DNA of 64,000 nucleotides from an uncultured Alphaproteobacteria bacterium (GCA_902610175.1 CACLUR010000002.1:1-64000), one strand, 5' to 3'; counted from the stretch's first letter, positions 9,159 through 18,140 are shown. Numbers and translations are program-made. Notes: generated by a model not told the origin, from the sequence alone.

Positions 9159-10624
9159 TTTATTTTATTTTTATAGATATTAACTTCTTCATCTATTTTA
9201 GAAACTAATATTTGAAATTCATTCAGTTGTTGTTCGTTAAGCTTTCTTCCTGAAGGTAATTTAAGTGTAGCTGGGTTTATTTGTTTTCCATTAACAATAA
9301 TTTCATAATGTAAATGAGGTCCAGTTGATTTTCCTGTTGAGCCTACATAACCAATAACATCACCTTGCTTAACTCTTACACCACTTGATATTCCTTTTTT
9401 ATAACCATTAAGGTGCGCGTAAGCTGTTTTATAGGTACTATCGTGACGGATTCTGATATATTTTCCATATCCTCCATTTCTACCTACGAACTCAACAATA
9501 CCATTTCCAGCAGCAAAAATCGGAGTTCCTGTTGGAGCAGCAAAATCTACTCCTTTATGCATTTTATTAAAACCGGAGATAGGATGTTTTCTCATACCAT
9601 AACTGGAACTAAGTCTTGCACCATTGATTGGAGTTTTCATTAAGCTTTTCGTCATTCCTTTACCTTTTTCGTCAAAATATTCGCTGAATTCTCCATTATC
9701 ATAAAGATAATAAATTAATGGAGTCCCTCTTGATGAAAGCATTAAGTATTTTGGATCTTCGATTTGAATTGTCTTACCGTCATTGTTTACCTTTTTGACA
9801 AACAGCATTTCAAAATTATCACCCTCATAAATATCTCTCTGAAAATCAACATCAAAACTGTAAATCCTGATAATTTCATTAATTACTATTTCAGATAACC
9901 CCCGATCTTTCATAGCTTTATATAAACTTGATTTAATTTCCCCTGCTACAAAAATTTCTTCGGAATTCAGCGGAATTTCATTAATCTCATAAATAAAATT
10001 ATTATTTGAGTAAGATATGATTAATTCTTTGGTATCAGAATATTTATAAATTAGGTCAAAAGTTTTTAAACCCTCAGCATCATACTCGCTTAATATTTTT
10101 ACAGTATCCCCAATATATAATTTAGAAAAATCATAATATTCTTTACCGTTAAGTATTACTAGGTCTATATCTCTACCTTTAAGACCTCCTTTTTTTAAAA
10201 CTTTTGCAAAATTATCTCCTTTGGAGACTATGATTTCATCAAAATAATTATTTAATTTATCATCTATCTTATTTTCAATTGGTATGGAGTCATCTAGCTC
10301 TTTTAGATTAATGTTATCTTCTTTTTCGGTTAAGTCTTTATCAAAAATATTTGATAAATTTTCAAGTGTTATATTTTCAAAATAATTTTTTGATTTTTCT
10401 TTGTCAAATATTGGGTCGTCTAGACTCTCAATGCTTATAACATCATAATATTTTTGAAATTTTTTTTTATCAAAATAGTTAATATCTACATCATCATAAA
10501 TATAAGCATATTCATTGTTTATTTTTACGAAATCAGAATAGCTTATATAAAAGAAAAAAAAGCTAATTAAAACCAATAAAGTTGTTAGTGATGCTTTTAT
10601 TGTAAAACTATTTGTCCTTGCCAT
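9155..10624 (-). CDS. M23 family metallopeptidase (peptidoglycan endopeptidase, membrane anchored)
   Basis: This is a predicted cell-wall hydrolase of 489 residues. One N-terminal membrane segment or uncleaved signal lies at about residues 10-28. A long central region contains OapA/LysM-like folds (SKGDNFAKVLKKGGL). The C-terminal LytM domain shows the metal-binding HxxxD near residue 356 (MHKGVDFAAPTG) and HLH near residue 436 (GPHLHYEI), so it appears catalytically intact. Such enzymes cleave peptidoglycan cross-links in the periplasm. The gene converges on DUF4167 with a 4-bp overlap and is divergent from the permease-like gene at 10668. Confidence 0.9.
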   Translation of the reverse strand: MARTNSFTIKASLTTLLVLISFFFFYISYSDFVKINNEYAYIYDDVDINYFDKKKFQKYYDVISIESLDDPIFDKEKSKNYFENITLENLSNIFDKDLTEKEDNINLKELDDSIPIENKIDDKLNNYFDEIIVSKGDNFAKVLKKGGLKGRDIDLVILNGKEYYDFSKLYIGDTVKILSEYDAEGLKTFDLIYKYSDTKELIISYSNNNFIYEINEIPLNSEEIFVAGEIKSSLYKAMKDRGLSEIVINEIIRIYSFDVDFQRDIYEGDNFEMLFVKKVNNDGKTIQIEDPKYLMLSSRGTPLIYYLYDNGEFSEYFDEKGKGMTKSLMKTPINGARLSSSYGMRKHPISGFNKMHKGVDFAAPTGTPIFAAGNGIVEFVGRNGGYGKYIRIRHDSTYKTAYAHLNGYKKGISSGVRVKQGDVIGYVGSTGKSTGPHLHYEIIVNGKQINPATLKLPSGRKLNEQQLNEFQILVSKIDEEVNIYKNKIN

Positions 10625-10667
10625 TTATTTCTTTATAAAGAAGTAAAATTAATCGATTATTATCATA

Positions 10668-11624
10668 ATGGAAAAATCCAAAAAAATACTAGCTAATATA
10701 TTTCAAGAAACTAGTAAAATTTTTTGGATTTTATTCAAAGTTATTTTGCCCGTTGTAATAATTATTAGAATACTCGAGCTTATCGGAGCAATCCCTTTTT
10801 TGGCTAAATTCCTTGAGCCATTAACAAGTTTCATTGGCATTGACGGTTCATTAGGACTAGTTTGGATGGCAGCTATATTAGTAAACATATATGCAGGTTT
10901 GGCTGCTTTTGCATCCCTCCAAGCGATATTTGATTACACAATAGCTGAAACTACAATTTTAGGATTAATTATACTTATAGCACATAGTTTACCAATTGAA
11001 GTAGCTATTGCACAAAAATCAAGAATTTCATGGGTATTTAATTTAACTTTTAGATTTGTAAATGCTGTAATTGCTGGAAAAATATTAAGTTTAATTTTTA
11101 CTAAGTATAATTTATTTAATGAACCTAATAATTCAATCTTACAAGTCCCAATTAAAGATGTTTCAAATTTAGAATGGGTTATTTCACAACTTCAAAATTT
11201 TTTTCTAATTTTCTTAATAATATTTTTTATTATATCGACAATTAATATCCTCAAAGCGATTGGCATTTGGAGATTTATAATTAATACTTTGAAAATTCCT
11301 TTGTCCTACTTGGGTATGTCAGAGAAAGTAGCAAATATAATTTTGATAGGCTTAACATTAGGAATTTCGTTTGGAGGGGGTTTTTTAATAGAAGAGTCTA
11401 GAAAAAATAATATTTCAAAAAAAGATATTTTGCTGTCTTTGTCTTTTTTAAGTTTATGTCATAGCATAATTGAAGATACAATATTAATTTTGTTATTAGG
11501 TAGCCATATTTCTGGTATTTTATTTTTTAGATTTATTTATACCGTTGTTATAATTCTTATAATGAAAGTCTTATTAGAAACAAAAATGCAAAAATTTATT
11601 TTGAGTAAAATTACAGATGGATAA
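10668..11624 (+). CDS. Nucleoside-recognition (Gate) domain membrane protein
   Basis: This 318-residue polytopic membrane protein has about eight hydrophobic segments. Two related halves each resemble the nucleoside-recognition/Gate domain: an amphipathic start, a helix pair and a conserved glycine-rich turn (GISFGGGFLIEES in the second half). The family includes spore-maturation and uncharacterised transport-like proteins; the substrate is unknown. The stop overlaps the downstream DUF1045 gene by 8 bp, so the two are likely cotranslated. An A+T-rich -10-like hexamer lies within about 10 bp of the ATG and no Shine-Dalgarno sequence is evident. Confidence 0.65.
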   Translation: MEKSKKILANIFQETSKIFWILFKVILPVVIIIRILELIGAIPFLAKFLEPLTSFIGIDGSLGLVWMAAILVNIYAGLAAFASLQAIFDYTIAETTILGLIILIAHSLPIEVAIAQKSRISWVFNLTFRFVNAVIAGKILSLIFTKYNLFNEPNNSILQVPIKDVSNLEWVISQLQNFFLIFLIIFFIISTINILKAIGIWRFIINTLKIPLSYLGMSEKVANIILIGLTLGISFGGGFLIEESRKNNISKKDILLSLSFLSLCHSIIEDTILILLLGSHISGILFFRFIYTVVIILIMKVLLETKMQKFILSKITDG

Positions 11625-12234
11625 TTATATTCAATTTCCTCGTTACTCAATTTATCTAATACCCAATAAATCATTTATTGATCAAGTTGAGAAATTACTT
11701 TTAAAAAATAATGTGAAATATGATAACCTTGGAATATCAAAGTATGGCCTTCATTATACTGTCAAAGCGCCTTTTTATTTAAGCCATCTTTATAATGAGG
11801 AGGAACTTATTAATTCATTTCAAGAGTATTTTTTATCTAATCAGAATAGATCTTATAAAGAAGTATTTAATGTTTTAGGCTTAAAGAAAATTAAAAATGT
11901 TATTGCCCTAGAAATGAATTCTAATGAAAAATTTAATTTTTTATGCAATGATATAATGAGATATTTTGACTTATTTAGAAAAACTCTCAACCAACAAGAA
12001 GTTCAAAAAGATCTTAAGCGTTTCAGTAATTTAACTTCTTTAGAGATGGAATATTATTTAATATGGGGGTATCCTTATTTATTTGAGTTCAGTAATCATC
12101 ATATCTCAGTGTCAGATATTACAAAAGATGTAATATTTGACAACTCAATCAAATCTTTGAATTACTCTTATATCAGCTTAATGAAACAAGATAACTTAAA
12201 TGGTAAGTTCATCTCTATATGTAAAAGTGATTAG
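11617..12234 (+). CDS. DUF1045 protein, 2H phosphoesterase-like
   Basis: The 205-residue cytoplasmic protein has the two HxT/S motifs of the 2H phosphoesterase fold: H46-Y-T48 in YGLHYTVKAPF and H162-I-S164 in SNHHISVSD. YG(F/L)HxTxKxPF is the recognisable DUF1045 signature. In many bacteria DUF1045 genes accompany phosphonate (phn) loci, but no such genes are present here. Instead it overlaps a Gate-domain membrane protein by 8 bp. A hydrolase or ligase acting on a nucleotide-like phosphodiester is plausible but is inference. It is slightly shorter than the usual 220-240 residues. Confidence 0.7.
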   Translation: MDNYIQFPRYSIYLIPNKSFIDQVEKLLLKNNVKYDNLGISKYGLHYTVKAPFYLSHLYNEEELINSFQEYFLSNQNRSYKEVFNVLGLKKIKNVIALEMNSNEKFNFLCNDIMRYFDLFRKTLNQQEVQKDLKRFSNLTSLEMEYYLIWGYPYLFEFSNHHISVSDITKDVIFDNSIKSLNYSYISLMKQDNLNGKFISICKSD

Positions 12235-12251
12235 TCTAGATGCTAAAATTA

Positions 12252-12280
12252 TTTACACTACAGTAATAGTTAAATAATAT
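12252..12280 (+). promoter_or_regulatory. Predicted sigma70-type promoter of the DsbA-like gene
   Basis: TTTACA at 12252-12257 and TAATAT at 12275-12280 are 17 bp apart, upstream of the ATG at 12290. The 9-base gap between the -10 box and the start codon predicts an almost leaderless transcript. Consensus match only. Confidence 0.45.
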
Positions 12281-12289
12281 ATTTCGCTC

Positions 12290-13168
12290 ATGGGAATTTA
12301 TGTTAAAAAAAAGAAATTTAATATTTTTAAAGTTTTTTTGATTTTTTTATTTGTAATTATAATTCTTACAACTCTATATTTTTTAAATATTTTTTCAGAA
12401 AAAAGTAATTTTGATTTATCAAATATTGCGAATAAACAGTTTGAAGAAGAAACAAATCAAATCATCGAACCAGATCTTAGCTCTTATTTAAAAAAAGATG
12501 ATGTAAATTTTGATGCGTATTTTACCAAAAAAGAATTTGATCAAAATATTAAAAAATTTATAGAGGAGAATCCAGATTATATCTTAGGTGTTCTTAGAGA
12601 GTATCAACTAGAGCAGAATAAATTAGAACAAGAAAAAACTAATCAAAAAAATATCTCAAGTATAAAAAATTTAAACCTCGCATATCACCCTATGTACTTG
12701 GGTGACTCAAATTCTGCAAAAGTTATTTATGAATTTGTTGATTATAATTGTGGTTATTGTCAAAAATTCCATCAAGAATTAATAAATGTAATGAACGATA
12801 ATTCATTAAAACTTGTTATTATACAGATGCCAATTTTAGGGAATTTTTCAGAGGAATTGACTAAGTTGGCAATAGCTTCCTCCTTGCAAGGTCAATTTAA
12901 GGTTGTACATAATTATTTATATTCTTCAGAGAGAAAATCAAAAATGGAGGATATTTTGGTTGACTTATTTTTAAGAGGTGTTGATCTTGACATATTAAAG
13001 AATGATTTAGACTCACAAGAGGTATCAGATTTTCTATCCATTCATAGAAGTTACGCTGATGAATTTAAATTTACTGGAACACCTGCAACCATAATTGGAA
13101 ATCAAATTATTCCAGGCTTTATCGATGCTGATAAAATTACTGAGATTTTGGAAAAAGAATTTTCCTGA
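12290..13168 (+). CDS. DsbA-family thiol:disulfide oxidoreductase
   Basis: This periplasm-facing thioredoxin-fold protein has 292 residues. An N-terminal membrane anchor or signal lies at about residues 11-34 and a charged linker helix region spans 60-125. The active site C154-G-Y-C157 sits in VDYNCGYCQKFH and the cis-proline loop is FTGTPATIIG. The FxDYxCGYC context is that of the Com1/ScsC-like branch with an N-terminal extension that can mediate oligomerisation. It may oxidise or isomerise disulfides in exported proteins; which of the two cannot be told from sequence. murJ begins 5 bp after its stop. Confidence 0.85.
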   Translation: MGIYVKKKKFNIFKVFLIFLFVIIILTTLYFLNIFSEKSNFDLSNIANKQFEEETNQIIEPDLSSYLKKDDVNFDAYFTKKEFDQNIKKFIEENPDYILGVLREYQLEQNKLEQEKTNQKNISSIKNLNLAYHPMYLGDSNSAKVIYEFVDYNCGYCQKFHQELINVMNDNSLKLVIIQMPILGNFSEELTKLAIASSLQGQFKVVHNYLYSSERKSKMEDILVDLFLRGVDLDILKNDLDSQEVSDFLSIHRSYADEFKFTGTPATIIGNQIIPGFIDADKITEILEKEFS

Positions 13169-13173
13169 ACTCA

Positions 13174-14694
13174 ATGAAAATCAGTAATTTTTCAAAGATT
13201 TCATCAAATATTTTTGGATCTCGTGTAACTGGATTTATTAGAGACATACTTTTTGCAAATTATTTAGGTGCCAACTTGATGTCAGATGCATTCCTCTTTG
13301 CTTATAGATTACCAAATTTATTTAGAAGAATTTTTGCAGAGGGATCAATGAATAGTGTATTTATTCCTTTGTATGTTAACCAAGAAAAAATGAATTCAAA
13401 ATCAGCAAATGATTTTATATGGATAGTTTTCAACTTTTTTTTTGTAATTACTTTATTTTTATCTTTTTTAGTATTTTTTTTTACAGAGCAAGTCATATCA
13501 ATTTTAGCACCAGGATTTTTATTAAATAAAAGTCAATTCTTATTAGCAAATCAGTTATTGATTATAACTTTTCCTTTTTTGATATTTGTGACTCTATCAT
13601 CAGTGTTGAGCTCAGTTTTGAATGTGAAAGGAAAATTTTTTTTACCTTCCTTTTTATCAGTAATCCTTAATATTTTTATGATTGCAACTTTGGTGTTGTT
13701 CAAGTCTAACTCTCATTTTGCACTCGCTTGGTCAATGATAATAGCTGGCTTCACTCAATTGATCCTTTTATTTATCAATTTAGGCACAATAAAAATATTT
13801 TGGGGTATTGGTTTAAAGAGTATAAAAGTCTTGTCTAAAGAGCTTAAAAAATTCTTTGGAAGATTTCTCTATTCTCTACTGGGTTCTGGTATTGTTCAAT
13901 TAAATATTTTTATCTCAATGTTATTTGCTTCTTTAGTGGGCGATGGTGCTATAAGCCAAATTTACTACGCTGACAGAATTATTGACTTACCATTTGCTCT
14001 TATTGCAGTTGCAATGTCTTTTACACTTTTACCTTATTTGAGTAAAAATATTTCAGATGAGAGTAAAAATTCTAAAGCTTTTAACGAAACAGTAATATTT
14101 TGCTTTCTTTTTGCTATCCCAAGCTCATTCGGTATTTTTATTCTGAGTGAAGATATTATAAGAGCATTATTTGGTAGGGGTGAATTTAATAATGACGATG
14201 TGTTAATTACATCTAAGATTTTACTAGTCTACTCTTTTTCATTGCCAGGATATATGCTTGCTCGAATTTTTAATCAAGTTTTTTACTCTTATGAAAAAGT
14301 TGAGTATCCTGTTAAAGCAGCTGTCCCAACATTTATATGTAATTTTATTTTATGTTTTCTTCTTTATAGGCCTCTGGGTGTCTTGGGTTTAGCTATATCA
14401 GGTGCTGTGAGTATATGGCTAAATTTATTTATTCAATTTTTTTACTTAAGAAAAAATTTTAGAAGTTTTTATGAAAAATTATTAATTTTTGATTTTAAGA
14501 AACTATTAAAGATATTATTTAGTGCAACTATTATGGTGATTTCAATATTAATATTTAAAAAAATTTTGGATTTGAACATTTATGTAGACTTACTCATTCA
14601 AATACTTATTGGTTTGATAATATATTTTTTAATTTTAAATTGGCTTAAACTAAACGAAATAAAACTAGTATTTCAATTAAATAAATTTAATTAG
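13174..14694 (+). CDS. murJ: Lipid II flippase MurJ
   Basis: MurJ moves lipid II across the cytoplasmic membrane for peptidoglycan synthesis. The 506-residue polytopic protein shows the family N-terminus GSRVTGFIRDILFANYLG, then SDAFLFAYRLPNLFRRIFAEG, with PGF and GxGxxQ-type motifs later in MOP-superfamily arrangement of about 14 segments. The length is normal. It is separate from the mur genes at 44-49 kb, as usual in this class. It follows a DsbA-like gene by 5 bp and precedes a tRNA-Val gene. Confidence 0.94.
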   Translation: MKISNFSKISSNIFGSRVTGFIRDILFANYLGANLMSDAFLFAYRLPNLFRRIFAEGSMNSVFIPLYVNQEKMNSKSANDFIWIVFNFFFVITLFLSFLVFFFTEQVISILAPGFLLNKSQFLLANQLLIITFPFLIFVTLSSVLSSVLNVKGKFFLPSFLSVILNIFMIATLVLFKSNSHFALAWSMIIAGFTQLILLFINLGTIKIFWGIGLKSIKVLSKELKKFFGRFLYSLLGSGIVQLNIFISMLFASLVGDGAISQIYYADRIIDLPFALIAVAMSFTLLPYLSKNISDESKNSKAFNETVIFCFLFAIPSSFGIFILSEDIIRALFGRGEFNNDDVLITSKILLVYSFSLPGYMLARIFNQVFYSYEKVEYPVKAAVPTFICNFILCFLLYRPLGVLGLAISGAVSIWLNLFIQFFYLRKNFRSFYEKLLIFDFKKLLKILFSATIMVISILIFKKILDLNIYVDLLIQILIGLIIYFLILNWLKLNEIKLVFQLNKFN

Positions 14695-14749
14695 GAATTT
14701 TATTTACTAATTCTAATTTTAATTTAAAAGTATGTATCCCTATTTTTAT

Positions 14750-14826
14750 GGGCGTGTAGCTCAGTTGGTTAGAGTACTTGCTCGACACGCAAGGGGTCAC
14801 AGGTTCGAATCCTGTCACGCCCACCA
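14750..14826 (+). tRNA. tRNA-Val (anticodon GAC)
   Basis: A 77-base cloverleaf can be drawn. The acceptor stem GGGCGTG pairs with CACGCCC, the D stem is GCTC/GAGT, the anticodon stem CTTGC/GCAAG encloses a seven-base loop TCGACAC, and the T arm is ACAGG-TTCGAAT-CCTGT. The 3' CCA is encoded. The anticodon is GAC, reading valine codons GUC/GUU. Position 33 in the loop is C instead of the nearly universal U. All other stems pair well. Confidence 0.92.
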
Positions 14827-14862
14827 TTTACATTTAAACTTGATGATGTATGATTAATTTGA

Positions 14863-15348
14863 ATGAAAAAATGTTTATTAAGCTTGATAATTTTTATTCT
14901 TTCTTCAAACATAACTGTAATTGCAAATAGTTATTCTATCTTTGGAGGCACCTATGATTACGACGATGATAACACAACGAACTTATTTGGCCTAAATTAT
15001 CATATATCTAATAACAAAATTGATTTGATTGATATTTTTACTATTAACCCATTAATTGGTGTTTTCATTACAGCTGACAGTGCTTCTATGTTTTACAGTG
15101 GCTTCGAAACAAATATTGGAGCAGATTCAATATATTTAAATCTCTCTTCATCAGCTGGCATTTACAACAATGGGGACGGTAAAGATTTAGGGAATGATCT
15201 CCAATTTAAATCAGAGGTTAATATTTTTTATAGTATATCAAAAGAATCTAGTTTTGGAATAGGGTCCCATCACATTTCTAATGCAGGTCTAGCCAAAGTA
15301 AATCCAGGTACAAATAATTATTACCTGATATACAATAGAAATTTCTAA
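14863..15348 (+). CDS. PagL-like acyloxyacyl hydrolase / outer-membrane barrel
   Basis: This 161-residue protein has a signal peptide (about residues 1-21) and alternating beta-strand segments typical of a small outer-membrane barrel. The C-terminus carries H137-I-S139-N-A-G-L with NPG ten residues on and ends in phenylalanine, matching lipid A 3-O-deacylase (PagL, PF09411) signatures. PagL uses a His-Ser-Glu triad. His and Ser are present, but the expected Glu 14 residues after the His is N151 here. It may therefore be a non-canonical or inactive member. It lies between a tRNA and the MotA/MotB-like pair. Confidence 0.7.
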   Translation: MKKCLLSLIIFILSSNITVIANSYSIFGGTYDYDDDNTTNLFGLNYHISNNKIDLIDIFTINPLIGVFITADSASMFYSGFETNIGADSIYLNLSSSAGIYNNGDGKDLGNDLQFKSEVNIFYSISKESSFGIGSHHISNAGLAKVNPGTNNYYLIYNRNF

Positions 15349-15404
15349 ATTTATTTATAATTATCCAATTGTTAATTTACAAAATTCGTTTATTTTTATG
15401 CTGA

Positions 15405-16265
15405 ATGACTAAAAACTTTTTAGCTTATTTATTATTCTCTATCTTGATTGTAATAATTCTCGTAATAGGATATGAGGAAATTAAATTTTATTTTGATGCT
15501 AATCCATATATTAATGGAATAATATTTCTAACACTATTAATTGGTTTCCTTTTATACTCTTTTAAGATATTCACTTTAAGCTCTGAGTTTAGATTCATGA
15601 ACTCTGTAGCATTTGGAAAATTAAAACTAAACGACTCATCTTTAAACAACTATCCAATAACAAAATCTATTGCAAATAATCTTGGTATAACAACTACCAC
15701 AAAAAGTATAACCAAAACACTTGATGAGATACTAGATGATCTTTTATCTACTGTTGAAAGTGGAAGTGACATATCAAAATATCTTATCAACTTAGCTATA
15801 TTCTTAGGACTCATAGGAACTTTTTATGGATTACTTTTGACAATAGGGAGCGTTTCAAATGTTATTGATAGTCTGTCAATTGAAGAACAAGACTTCGGGG
15901 CATTTTTTAATAATCTAAAAGATGGACTAAAGTCACCTTTATCTGGAATGACAATAGCCTTTAGCTCATCATTGTTTGGTTTAGTAACTTCTTTGATTTT
16001 AGGACTTTATGAAATAATCACTAGAGGCATTAAGCAGAACTATTATGAATTTTGCGAAAATCAAATTCGACTTTTTTATAGATCAAGCCCGAATACAAAT
16101 AAATTTAATCAGAATACCGATAACACCAACTTCTCTCAAAATATTGTTTCCAAGCTTGATGAATTGGTTGATGGTATGAAAAATTCTAATGACGATTTAA
16201 GGAAAGAAGTTATTACAGAACTTAAGTCTGTAAGCAAGTCTATCAAAGACTTAGACAAAAAGTGA
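15405..16265 (+). CDS. MotA/TolQ/ExbB-family proton channel protein
   Basis: The 286-residue membrane protein has two N-terminal membrane segments (about 7-22 and 36-52). A cytoplasmic loop follows, then two more segments: the diagnostic NLAIFLGLIGTFYGLLLTIG block and the SGMTIAFSSSLFGLVTSLI block, as in MotA/TolQ/ExbB stators. It ends in a short polar tail of about 75 residues. The next gene begins within its stop codon and encodes the MotB/OmpA-like partner, so the two form a predicted stator complex driven by ion flow. No flagellar, Tol or TonB genes are nearby, so the powered process is unknown. Confidence 0.85.
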   Translation: MTKNFLAYLLFSILIVIILVIGYEEIKFYFDANPYINGIIFLTLLIGFLLYSFKIFTLSSEFRFMNSVAFGKLKLNDSSLNNYPITKSIANNLGITTTTKSITKTLDEILDDLLSTVESGSDISKYLINLAIFLGLIGTFYGLLLTIGSVSNVIDSLSIEEQDFGAFFNNLKDGLKSPLSGMTIAFSSSLFGLVTSLILGLYEIITRGIKQNYYEFCENQIRLFYRSSPNTNKFNQNTDNTNFSQNIVSKLDELVDGMKNSNDDLRKEVITELKSVSKSIKDLDKK

Positions 16266-17545
16266 GCTATCTCTCAAAAACTCAAAGTTCAGATAATGGA
16301 AATATAATTTGGCCTGGATTTGTAGATGTATTGGCATCTACGTTGATGGTTATCATTTTTATAGTTTTACTATTCACAGTTGCTCAAGTTTATTTGGGAG
16401 ATCTTGTAGTAGGAAAAAATGAACAAATACAAAGTTTGGAAAAAACAATTGTTATACAAGACGAAACTATAGTGGAACAAGATGTAACACTCACAGATAA
16501 AGAGATTGAATTAATTGATAGACAAAATCTTATAGAAAAACTTGATGAAGAGATATCTATTAAACAATCTCAAATTTTAGCTCAAGATACGATTATTCAA
16601 GACCAAGCACTTGATATAGATAAACTAAATACGATAATTGCTAAAATTACTGATGAATTATCTTTATCTTTAGCTGACAGATACACTCTTCAGAAAAATC
16701 TTTCTGAATTAAATAAACAACAAGAAATATTAAAATCAGATTTAATAAAACTTGGTGGAGAAAACAGTGAACTAGTTGGACAGATTGGCGAGTCACAAAA
16801 TAGAATCGAAAATCTTCTAGAGTCTTTAAGTTCCTCAGATGATATAAATCAAGAACTGCAAAACAAATTATCTACTTTAGAGGAGGAGTCAGCAATACAA
16901 TCAAGTGATTTAAATGAGGCTCTAAATTTGATATCTAATTTAGCTTTGGATATTGAAATACTTAGTAATGAAATAAATCTCTTAAATAACTTACTGGAGT
17001 CTAAAGAGGCTGAAATTGCTCAAAATGAGATAGAACTTGGAGAGTTAGGAGATAGATTAAATAGAGTACTTACAAGTGAATTATTCAAATTACAAAAGTA
17101 TAAATCAGAATTTTTTGGCAAGTTATCTGAAGCATTAGCTGATAGAGACGATATCCAAATTAAAGGGGATAGATTTATTTTTCAATCAGAGATTTTATTT
17201 GACTCCGGAAGTGCAAATATTCAAGACGAAGGTAGGGTTGCTCTATCTCTTATTACAAAAACAATTATAGATATTGCAGAGTCTATTCCATCCGATCTAA
17301 ATTGGATTTTACAAATAGACGGTCACACTGATAAAATACCTATTTCAACCTCTCAATTTCCATCAAATTGGGAACTTTCTCATGCTAGAGCGCTTGAGGT
17401 TGTAAAATTTCTTATTCAACAAGGTATCCCTGCCAACAAATTGTCAGCAAACGGTTATGGTGAATATCAACCTATTAACTTAGGAGATACTAGAGAAGAC
17501 CTAAAAGAAAATCGAAGAATTGAATTAAAAATTACTCAAAAGTAA
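16262..17545 (+). CDS. MotB-like protein with long coiled coil and C-terminal OmpA peptidoglycan-binding domain
   Basis: This 427-residue protein begins at GTG 16262, overlapping the channel gene's TGA. A single membrane segment (about 20-45) is preceded by IWPGFVD; D22 aligns with the proton-accepting Asp of MotB-type proteins. Residues about 50-265 form a long coiled coil rich in Glu, Gln, Ile and Leu. The OmpA_C domain (about 285-420) has ILFDSGSANI, IDGHTDKIPI and the NRRIEL end. It probably anchors the stator to peptidoglycan across an extended periplasmic stalk. The architecture parallels ZorB and TolR/MotB-type partners. Exact role unknown. Confidence 0.85.
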   Translation: MSYLSKTQSSDNGNIIWPGFVDVLASTLMVIIFIVLLFTVAQVYLGDLVVGKNEQIQSLEKTIVIQDETIVEQDVTLTDKEIELIDRQNLIEKLDEEISIKQSQILAQDTIIQDQALDIDKLNTIIAKITDELSLSLADRYTLQKNLSELNKQQEILKSDLIKLGGENSELVGQIGESQNRIENLLESLSSSDDINQELQNKLSTLEEESAIQSSDLNEALNLISNLALDIEILSNEINLLNNLLESKEAEIAQNEIELGELGDRLNRVLTSELFKLQKYKSEFFGKLSEALADRDDIQIKGDRFIFQSEILFDSGSANIQDEGRVALSLITKTIIDIAESIPSDLNWILQIDGHTDKIPISTSQFPSNWELSHARALEVVKFLIQQGIPANKLSANGYGEYQPINLGDTREDLKENRRIELKITQK

Positions 17546-17547
17546 AA

Positions 17548-18105
17548 TTATTCAATCCACATTTTGATAATTTTATCTGGGTCATCTACCAGACCATTTT
17601 TTATAGGATCTCCTTTTTTGATTGCATCAACATATTCCATTCCTTCGATTACTTCACCCCAAACAGTATATTGTCCGTCTAAGTGTGGAGTATCACCAAA
17701 GCAAATAAAAAATTGACTATCAGCACTATTAGGATCTTGTGCACGTGCCATACTTAGAGTTCCTCTTTTATGTGGCATGTCATTAAATTCAGCTTCAATA
17801 TTAGTTCCAGAACCTCCTGTGCCAGCTCGTCTTAAATCATAGTTATCTGAATTTGAATTTCCAAACTGAACATCTCCTGTTTGGGCCATAAAACCATCTA
17901 TTACCCTGTGAAAAACTACACCATCGTAACTGCCTTTTGCAACTAGATCAGTAATTTGCTTAACATGCTTTGGTGACTTATCTTCAAAGGTCTTTATTTT
18001 GACGATTCCGTCTTTAAGTTGTAAATTGATGATATCCTCCTTAGAATATAAATTGCTAGAAAATAGTAAAAATGAAATTGAAATAACTAATTTAATCAAA
18101 CTCAT
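17548..18105 (-). CDS. Peptidyl-prolyl cis-trans isomerase, cyclophilin type (exported)
   Basis: The 185-residue protein is a single cyclophilin domain after a signal peptide (about residues 1-21). VVFHRVIDGFMAQTGD, SADSQFFICFGD and LDGQYTVWGEV are catalytic-site signatures, including the Phe-His-Arg cluster, Gln-Phe-Phe and the Trp position. It catalyses prolyl isomerisation, probably in the periplasm. The gene ends 2 bp from the end of the convergent MotB-like gene. A second, cytoplasmic cyclophilin is common in this class but is not in the window. Confidence 0.93.
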   Translation of the reverse strand: MSLIKLVISISFLLFSSNLYSKEDIINLQLKDGIVKIKTFEDKSPKHVKQITDLVAKGSYDGVVFHRVIDGFMAQTGDVQFGNSNSDNYDLRRAGTGGSGTNIEAEFNDMPHKRGTLSMARAQDPNSADSQFFICFGDTPHLDGQYTVWGEVIEGMEYVDAIKKGDPIKNGLVDDPDKIIKMWIE

Positions 18106-18140
18106 TTGATGAAACTAGCATAGTTTACTATCAATAAAAT

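Noticed and set aside
15405-17545. A complete Zorya anti-phage system
   Set aside because: Only ZorA/ZorB-like core architecture is present. No ZorC, ZorD or ZorE-type gene is adjacent (a PagL-like gene and a cyclophilin flank the pair), so it is described as a stator pair of unknown role.
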